A stretch of DNA of 64,000 bases. Origin: Microplitis mediator. Lineage: Eukaryota; Arthropoda; Insecta; Hymenoptera; Braconidae. The number at the start of each line of letters is the position of its first letter. Position 1 is the first letter of the stretch. The notes under the pieces were generated by a model. The model did no database searches and was not told where the DNA came from. It saw only the letters and a list, made by a program, of their open reading frames with translations. The translations under genes and the position numbers were made by a program. This document shows, piece after piece, positions 57,737-64,000 of the stretch. The stretch spans positions 5,394,001 through 5,458,000 of the forward strand of contig NC_079973.1 of NCBI RefSeq assembly GCF_029852145.1, read 5' to 3'.

Positions 57737-58091
57737 GCACTGTAAAAAATCGGGAGTGAATCCAAAGTAATTACGGATTTTATTTAAATCTGAATTCGCT
57801 CCATCACTCGGAGTTCTGGAGTTTGAAAAAAATCACTTCGCATACGAGTAAATAGGGAGTTTGTTTTTCTAACAGTGATGTAGATTTTATTTAAATCCGC
57901 ATTCACTTCCGCATAAAATTCCTTTATATAGGAGTTAATTCCACTCTGAATATGAACCGGAGTTTAAATATTAAAATAAACTCCCCTTCGGAGTAAACTT
58001 CACTCCGAGGGCATTAAATAAATACACAGTCTTCCGCTCCACATTCACTCCGAATTTAATCCGCGTTCACTCCGCAAATTTTTTCAGTGTA
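57737..58091. mobile_element. ACTCCG-type foldback element, copy 2 of a pair
   Basis: Begins GCACTGTAAAAAATCGGGAG and ends CTCCGCAAATTTTTTCAGTG then TA. Word order follows copy 1 (CTCCATCACTCGGAGTTCTG and TCGGAGTAAACTTCACTCCG), with an extra internal segment of about 50 bases. Confidence 0.8.
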
Positions 58092-59144
58092 GTAAAAAAA
58101 ATGATTTTTGTAAAAAAAATATTTTATCAAGTACTACATTAATTACTAATTTCATATTGAACTTGAATAATAATTCCGTTAACAGAAAAAAATCGAAATT
58201 TGTTAACAAAATTTCGAAAAAAAAATTAAATATCAAATCGCGAATTCAAATTTTTTTTCAAGTAGAAAAGTCATTTCGAGTGAAACCTTAACATTTTTAA
58301 ACCAATAATAGATTAAATTGAAAATTTTCAGTAGCATAATTTCTTGTAGAAAAAAATACGATGACTCTAAACGTTATTTTTTCTGTTGGTGTAAAATATA
58401 ATTAATAGTTGTATGGATAGTTATAAATAAGATAAACCGAATATTAAAGAGAGTAAGAAGACGATAATGACAGTAAGGAGTAGTGAACAGACGTGAAAAG
58501 TGAGGAAGAAAGTGGCGCGAGAATGAATAAGTCCAACCAAGAAACCCTGGGTAATTGCTGAGGCATCTCTTCGCACCTCATCATCATCATCAACAGCTAG
58601 GGCTGTTGTCGTCGTATAAACGTCACGAAACTCACGTCGTGAGAGGAAGTAAGACCACCCGTTAGACCATTCGTATTTTCAATATATTTTCACCTATTTT
58701 TTTATTTTTTTATCGCGATGAATGAAAAGTCGTAAATTTATTATTTTTTATTTATCTTCTTATATATTTAGATATTTATATATATAATGTATAGGTATGT
58801 GTACGGTTTTAGATAAGAGTATAAAGTAAACCCTTTGGAAAATTAATAACTTGGAATTTTAGAATGAAAATTACCCAGCATGTGTTTGCTGGGTATTACA
58901 TTCTTAACATATTTTTTAATAAATATGACATACGTCGCTGAGAATGCAACATTAGTGATGTGCATCAGACCACCCAAGATGCTACCATTCTAAACGACCA
59001 TCATGAAATATGGTAATTTGGAGCCCTGCTGTCTAAGTCTCAAAAAAAAAAAAAACTACATATATAGAGACGGAAGGACTTTAAAAAATATGATATACAT
59101 TTATATAAATATATATATGTATACGTATAGTCATTAGAAAAAAA

Positions 59145-59348
59145 ATCATACTGAAGTTAGGCGATGTCTAATAATATTTGAATTTTCAAAAATCGATAAA
59201 TTATAAAAGAAAAAAATATTGAAAAAATTGCACTTGTAGATTTTTTAATTTTTTACATGCGCATATTTTTAGTTTTTTTTTTTTTCTTAATTGATTTGTT
59301 GAAAAAAGAATCCGAAAATTGTCAACTGTTTGTTGATTTCAGAATCAT
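59145..59348. mobile_element. 200-bp ATGATACTGAAGTTAG element, copy g
   Basis: Ends ATCATACTGAAGTTAGGCGA and TGTTGATTTCAGAATCAT, with AAATTGCACTTGTAG and TTTTTTACATGCGCAT in the middle. Confidence 0.75.
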
Positions 59349-59470
59349 GAAAAAAAAGATTTTTTTACACAAGAAATTTTTTTCGCACAATGCGAAAAAT
59401 TTCTTGAGACAGATACAAATTTTCTTGAGGCGAGTAAAAATTTTTTGCACTAAATTCTAAATTCTTTTTT

Positions 59471-59674
59471 ATGACAATTAAGTTAGCGGCCATTTAAAAA
59501 GTTTTAGATTTTTGTTTCCAAAAAAATAAATATTGAAAAAAATATTTTGAAAAATTGCACGTATAGTTTTTGAAATTTCTGACATGTGCATTTTTTTAGA
59601 AATATTTTTTTTTCATTATTTATCTGTTAAAAAAAATTGTTTTAATTTCAAATGTCTGCTAACTTTACTATCAT
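59471..59674. mobile_element. 200-bp ATGATACTGAAGTTAG element, copy h
   Basis: Ends ATGACAATTAAGTTAGCGGC and TCTGCTAACTTTACTATCAT, with AAATTGCACGTATAG and TTTCTGACATGTGCAT in the middle. It lies about 120 bases from copy g in the same orientation. Confidence 0.75.
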
Positions 59675-60350
59675 TCTTTTTTTCGGCATATAAATGTATG
59701 GAAAATCTGACTCAAAATATTTGTGAGTTTTCAATTTTTGAATGATAATGAGTAATAAAAAATTATTAATCGTTTAAATAACAATAATAATAATGGTAAT
59801 AATTATAATAAATAACAAACCGTAAAAGATAAATCGCATGCATTTAAAGATTATCGCAAAAAATCAATTTAAACGTCTTGGAGTCGGAAGAGGAATTAAA
59901 AATGACCAAAGAATATAAATGTATGTTACATATATATATAAGTGGTATGTCTGTGTATGGGCATGTATGTACGAAAAGAGAAATATATATTAAATGAAGG
60001 ATCAAAAATATATTTAATAAAAATTCAAGCAGGAGCATATAACTCTTTCGTCAACGTCTTGCCTGGAGTGACCGAGGCGAATTAATTCTCTCGTTTCATC
60101 TTGTGTGAAGGCTATAGGTATATGTATGGGTTTAAAGAATGCTCGAGTAAGTGGAGAAGTTTAACTTTAAGGTACAGCATGTATTTAATTTTCAATAATT
60201 AAATGTGTTTATAAATTACGCAAAGGATTTTTGGGTTTTAATATTTCGATTAATTCAAAGTGTCAGGCGTGAGTATAAATTTTTTTTTTAACCAACGATG
60301 TGTTGATCCTGATTATATAAAAAGTATGAAATTTATGAAACCGAACTATC

Positions 60351-60968
60351 CACGGAGAAAAAAAACAGTAATTTTTCCTATGTTGGCATAGTAACTATTA
60401 CTATGTGGACCCAGGAATTTTTCCTATGTAAACAAAGGGAAATTCCCTATGTCAGCATAGGAATTATTCCTATGTTACCACAGTATTTTTTTCTCTGTAG
60501 CATAGGAATTTTTCCTATGTCAAACATAGGGATTATTCCTATGTTAACGTAGGAATCGTTCCTATGTTAACATAGGAATCATTACTATGTTAAAATAGGA
60601 ATAATTCCTACGTAAACATAGGAAATTTTACTTTCTGCAAGTCACATTGCTTTTACGGAGTAAACGTACAGTTACAAATCCCATGATTTTTTGTAGTAAG
60701 CAAGCTAATATATATGTAAAAAAATAAGTAAATTGTCTGTTTTAAAATTTTATATGCATAGAAATTATTCCTATGTTAACATAGTAAATTTTCCTATGTT
60801 GCATAGTAAATTTTCCTATGTGCACATAGGGAAATTTACTATGTTATATAGGAATAATTCCTTTGTCACATAGGAATTACTCCTATGTTAACATAGTAAA
60901 TTTCCTTATGTTAGCATAGTAAAAATTCCTATGCAACATAGGAAAATTACCTATTTTTTTTCTCCGTG
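60351..60968. mobile_element. foldback element with CATAGGAATTATTCCTATG interior
   Basis: Ends CACGGAGAAAAAAAACAG and ACCTATTTTTTTTCTCCGTG. Inside, words of the kind ATAGGAATTATTCCTATGTT and AACATAGTAAATTTTCCTAT occur about 20 times in both directions, with a plainer segment at about 60620-60760. Nothing is encoded. It is one of the longest foldback units in the window and lies about 0.5 kb downstream (in the intron) of the T-box exon at 61477-61641. Confidence 0.85.
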
Positions 60969-61476
60969 TGGGTAATTTGATTGGTTACATGCCGGTAAAT
61001 AAATAAATAAAAATAATAATTTTCTATAGAAAAAAATGATTTTAATTTTTCCCGGTTTTTTTTAATTAATTCTTCATGTTAATTTAATTTATTTATCGCC
61101 TTTTTGGCATAAATGCAAAAATAAAATTTTATGTCAACAGACACAAAATTTTTTTTCTGATTTTCAAAAATAAAAACAAATTTTGTAAAAGTTTACTAAT
61201 GATAAGTTGATAGTCAACAATTACATCTTTATAGCTTTAGTATATACGTCAAAAAGCCACATAAATATGCACATGCCCTTTGAGGATATATTGATGCAAG
61301 TTGTGGATTTGTGAGCGAGCAGTCAATAAACTTCCAGGAGTTTTAATGGAGGGAATGGAATAAAAATTAAGGACGAAAGAAAATAAAAATATAATAAAAG
61401 ATACGGTAGCAAAGAGACAAGAGACATGTGAAATAAAACGAAAAATGAATAGCGTGTAAATAAAAATGAGACTTAC

Positions 61477-61641
61477 GAGCTGATTCTGATAGGCGGTGAC
61501 GGCGGTGAAAATGGCCTCCGGGAATACGAAGGTCTTGTGTGGCTCGCGTTCAAGATCCTCTATTGGGTCCTTGGCACCTGAGTCCGGTCGCTTCACCAGG
61601 TGTATACGTGGCTGGTACTTGTGCATTGAATTTAATACCAG
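61477..61641 (-). CDS. H15/mid: Tbx20-class T-box transcription factor, central T-box exon
   Basis: A 165-base exon (55 codons) with acceptor AAATTAAACAG before 61641 and donor CAGCTC-GTAAGT after 61477, phase 0 at both edges. It reads LVLNSMHKYQPRIHLV ... KTFVFPEAIFTAVTAYQNQL. NSMHKYQPR and FTAVTAYQN are core T-box motifs. The FPExxFTAVTAYQNQL form joined to ITKLK in the next exon is that of Tbx20 / H15-midline. The segment between (KRPDSGAKDPIEDLEREPH) is the variable loop. Continuing the frame upstream past the acceptor gives no T-box sequence, so the N-terminal half of the domain must lie in exons beyond 64000. The frame that runs on to 61249 reads into the intron and is not coding. Confidence 0.95.
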
Positions 61642-61972
61642 CTGTTTAATTTCAAAAATCATCTTTAATTTACATCTGATGCTTTAATAATACGATAAAC
61701 GCATTGCCATTAAACCTCAACAAATAAACTACCCTCTTTTTAATCAATTTATACTTTTTATTTTTGCTTTACCCCAATGAAAAAATTTATAAAAAAAAAT
61801 ATATGTTAAAATATATAAAATATATGTTTCTTTTATATATTCTAATATATACATTAAATATATTTAAAATATATAAAATCTATACTAAAATCGGCCAAAA
61901 GTTGGCTATTAAAAATATATTTTTTATACATATTTTATATAAGTTTATATATATTTTTTTATACTAGAAATA
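61642..61972 (-). other. upstream intron of the T-box gene, unique part
   Basis: AT-rich sequence with TATATAAAATATAT words immediately upstream (minus-strand sense) of the T-box exon. The acceptor has a poor pyrimidine tract (TTTTTGAAATTAAACAG). The plus-strand frame at 61764-61967 is AT-driven and not a gene. Confidence 0.7.
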
Positions 61973-62884
61973 TACACGGAAAAAAATGACGCTCAAAATT
62001 TTAATAGTTTGTAGTTTATTTTTGACTTAAAATTAGTATATTCGATACTAATATCAAACCGGGATCATTATATATTACAAAATGGCTATTATTTATATTA
62101 AAATTTCATACACATAGAAGAGCAAAATTTGTAATTCCGTATATTAAAATTAATATGAAAAAGAATCGATAAATTGGTATCTACAGTTATTACTATTCAA
62201 ATAAACATAGAAAAATTTTAAAAATGAGGAACCGAAAAATTAGTAAACGTACATATTAATATATAAAGATCTAGTATACTAATTTTTCATTATATTATTT
62301 ACCAGTTATTCGATATATGTATATAACAAATTAATTTATAATAACGAATAAATAACATTTTATATTAATTATTAGTCAATGGGATAGAATTTATAAAATG
62401 AGAGTTAAAAGTTTTCGGTATTTTTATGAGCAAAAAATCAGTATCTAGTATACTAATTTTTCATTTTATTATTCACCACTTATTCGATTTATGTATATTG
62501 TAAATTAATTTATAATGATAAATAAATGATATTTTAAGCTAATAATCGATCAGTGATATCGAATTTATAAAATAAAAGTTAGTAACTTTTGCAATTTTTC
62601 GGCTGGAAAAATCAGTATCTAAGATAGCAATTCTTAATTTGACCAATCATTACTTTTTAATAGATGTATGCCATAAATTAATTAACTTTCACTAATAAGT
62701 CACGTATTATACCTAAAAGTACTAATATTTACTTACTTTTTGAAATAATTGATAGTAGTTTTTAGGAATCTACAAAAATTAGTAAACTACTTTGTATTAA
62801 GTACATAATAGTACTAATTATTGACAACAGATTTCACTTTTAACTATTATTTATTAATTTTTAATATTCTGTTTTCTCCGTGTA
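61973..62884. mobile_element. foldback/tandem element with TACACGGAAAAAAA ends
   Basis: Ends TACACGGAAAAAAATGACG and TTCTGTTTTCTCCGTGTA. The interior contains two clear and one diverged copy of a unit anchored on TATACTAATTTTTCATT (about 62276 and 62451; weak at 62622), a period of about 174 bases. Each copy is followed by TTATTCGATxTATGTATAT. It lies in the upstream intron of the T-box gene. Confidence 0.75.
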
Positions 62885-63641
62885 TATTTTTTATATATAT
62901 TTTTGTTATACATTTTTTTCATGGGGATATTCAGTTTACTTAAGGTTGCTTTTATTCGTATCCCTAATATATATATATGAACGAGGAATAAACGTCTGCT
63001 AAATCAAACAAAATGTTTATTCAATTACACTAAGAAAAGATTTCTCTTTGAGAATATTTTAGAAAATTTCCAAACAATAAATATTTTCTCTTTGTCATTT
63101 TTATTTTCTTTAAGTTAACGTATATGTTGTTATAAAGATAGTTTATTGGTTAAAATGTCAAAATAGTATGATAAATTAAAATTTAGTGATAATATTTTTA
63201 AAATAAAATCGGTAATTCTTAAAATGGAAAATGAAAAGGAATTTTATGATTTAGTGATAAAATTTATTATTGGAAATTGTTTAAACGTTTCGGATAAATA
63301 ATGGAGTATTGTAAAATTGAGAATATACATTTATGTATGTATATATAGATGTATATGAGACAATGCTCCGAAAATAAGCTCGTGAATATAGAAGTGGATC
63401 TTTAACAATTTATTAATCCGAGTCGGACAATTTATATCGGGTGATTTAACGGGCAGACGACAGTAAATTTTCGTGTATTATCAATGTGATGAGAATATTA
63501 AATGCCTCACTTGTTAACATTATTAATTGAATGAAATTAATTTTGACACTCCAGACTGTCTGATTTATAAAATCGATGTTAATTTAATTAGTGCTAAAAG
63601 TGTTACACAAAATTTTAAATAGAAATTTTCAGATAACCCGC
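62885..63641. other. upstream intron of the T-box gene, no feature seen
   Basis: AT-rich sequence with no repeat or exon that I can support. A slightly GC-richer patch lies at 63360-63480. Confidence 0.5.
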
Positions 63642-63715
63642 TCTCTAAAAGTGAATTTGTGAAATTCACTGCGAATCAGTGGATAGTTACTATTTTTACA
63701 GCTATAAGTATACCA
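63642..63715. mobile_element. left part of a CTCTAAAA foldback element, interrupted
   Basis: Matches the first 65 bases of the element at 26749-26910 (AAATTCACTGCGAATC, GGATAGTTACTATTT and GCTATAAGTATACCAC). The match stops abruptly where the next element begins. The remainder must lie beyond the window. Confidence 0.7.
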
Positions 63716-64000
63716 CACGGAAAACACGGATTTCGTCCTGATAACAAAAGACGGAATAACAAAATATTTTGTTATAATGACAAACATGATTAGCTTACGG
63801 TAACAAATCAATTTGTGTCGTAATTAAGAAGTCGATTTGTTATAGGAACACATGATGTTTATTATAATAATATCGTCGTATTTTAAAGCCGGAATTTGCT
63901 AACGTAAGTAATCTTAGCTTATGATTACAAAAATTTTTGTTAATGCTACGAATTCATTCTGTTACTTTAACAAATCAGTTTTTTTATTGGAACACAACAG
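63716..64000. mobile_element. element inserted in the CTCTAAAA element, cut by the window end
   Basis: Begins ACACGGAAAACACGGATTTC. The interior has repeated AACAAAxxACGGAATAAC, GTTATAATGACAAAC and TTTGTTATAGGAACAC words in both directions, typical of the foldback elements here. The right end is not in the window. The 60-codon minus-strand frame at 63629-63811 crosses the junction and is not a gene. Confidence 0.55.

Larger units (their letters stand above)
46575..61476 (-). other. large intron of the T-box gene (about 14.9 kb)
   Basis: Lies between donor CTC-GTAAGTC (61476) and acceptor TTTCAG (46575), both in phase 0. It holds many repeats listed separately and no further exon of the gene is required, since the T-box reads continuously across it. 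GC-richer, apparently unique blocks at about 46800-46930, 47880-48110, 50020-50560, 53750-54020, 56380-56560, 58440-58650 and 60050-60170 are candidates for regulatory sequence. This is inference from composition only. Open frames inside are short and unconvincing. Confidence 0.85.

Noticed and set aside
61249..61476. Extension of the T-box frame beyond NQL
   Set aside because: The sequence after the GTAAGT donor is AT-rich and not T-box-like, while the exon at 46498 supplies the expected ITKLKIDSNPFAKGF continuation.
1..64000. CRISPR-like array or bacterial system
   Set aside because: Tandem arrays exist, but none has short identical repeats with unique spacers of constant length, and no associated protein is present; the DNA is clearly eukaryotic.

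Overview
This window looks like AT-rich, gene-poor nuclear DNA from an insect. The only gene I recognise with confidence is a T-box transcription factor of the Tbx20 / H15-midline class, on the minus strand. It has spliceosomal introns, one about 14.9 kb long, and very little of the window is open for translation. No bacterial operon, ribosome-binding site, CRISPR array or phage-like module is visible. I cannot fix the insect order from sequence alone; a parasitoid-wasp-like genome is only a guess.

Layout. Positions 1-13.5 kb hold AT-rich DNA with palindromic (foldback) elements and no supported gene. Positions 13.5-23.4 kb hold nested elements, GTCAA-rich and ATATATGAAC tandem arrays, a tRNA-like element and one candidate low-complexity exon on the minus strand (17736-18073). 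Positions 23.4-45.5 kb hold a GC-richer island with open frames (27740-27923), more palindromic elements, GGCCAAGG tandem repeats at several sites, a second tRNA-like element and a second ATATATGAAC array in the opposite orientation. Positions 45.5-61.6 kb hold the Tbx20-class gene: the exon at 61477-61641 encodes the middle of the T-box, 46498-46574 its DNA-contacting C-terminal end, and 45575-46172 the polyglutamine/alanine-rich C-terminal tail and stop. The 5' exons lie beyond 64000. The large intron is filled with the same kinds of elements plus a few GC-richer unique blocks.

The rest of the sequence is dominated by short non-coding elements, mostly 0.15-1 kb. They share one design: short inverted ends, often TACACxG...CxGTGTA, next to TA dinucleotides, and an interior built from many direct and inverted copies of a short word that differs by family (CGGTGT, ATAGGAAT, ACGGTAA, ACTCCG, AACGTT, GTCAA). 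They are often nested or abutting. I found no transposase or other mobilising protein in the window. I saw no convincing undescribed biochemical system; the most noteworthy signal is this diversity of foldback elements and their nesting preferences.
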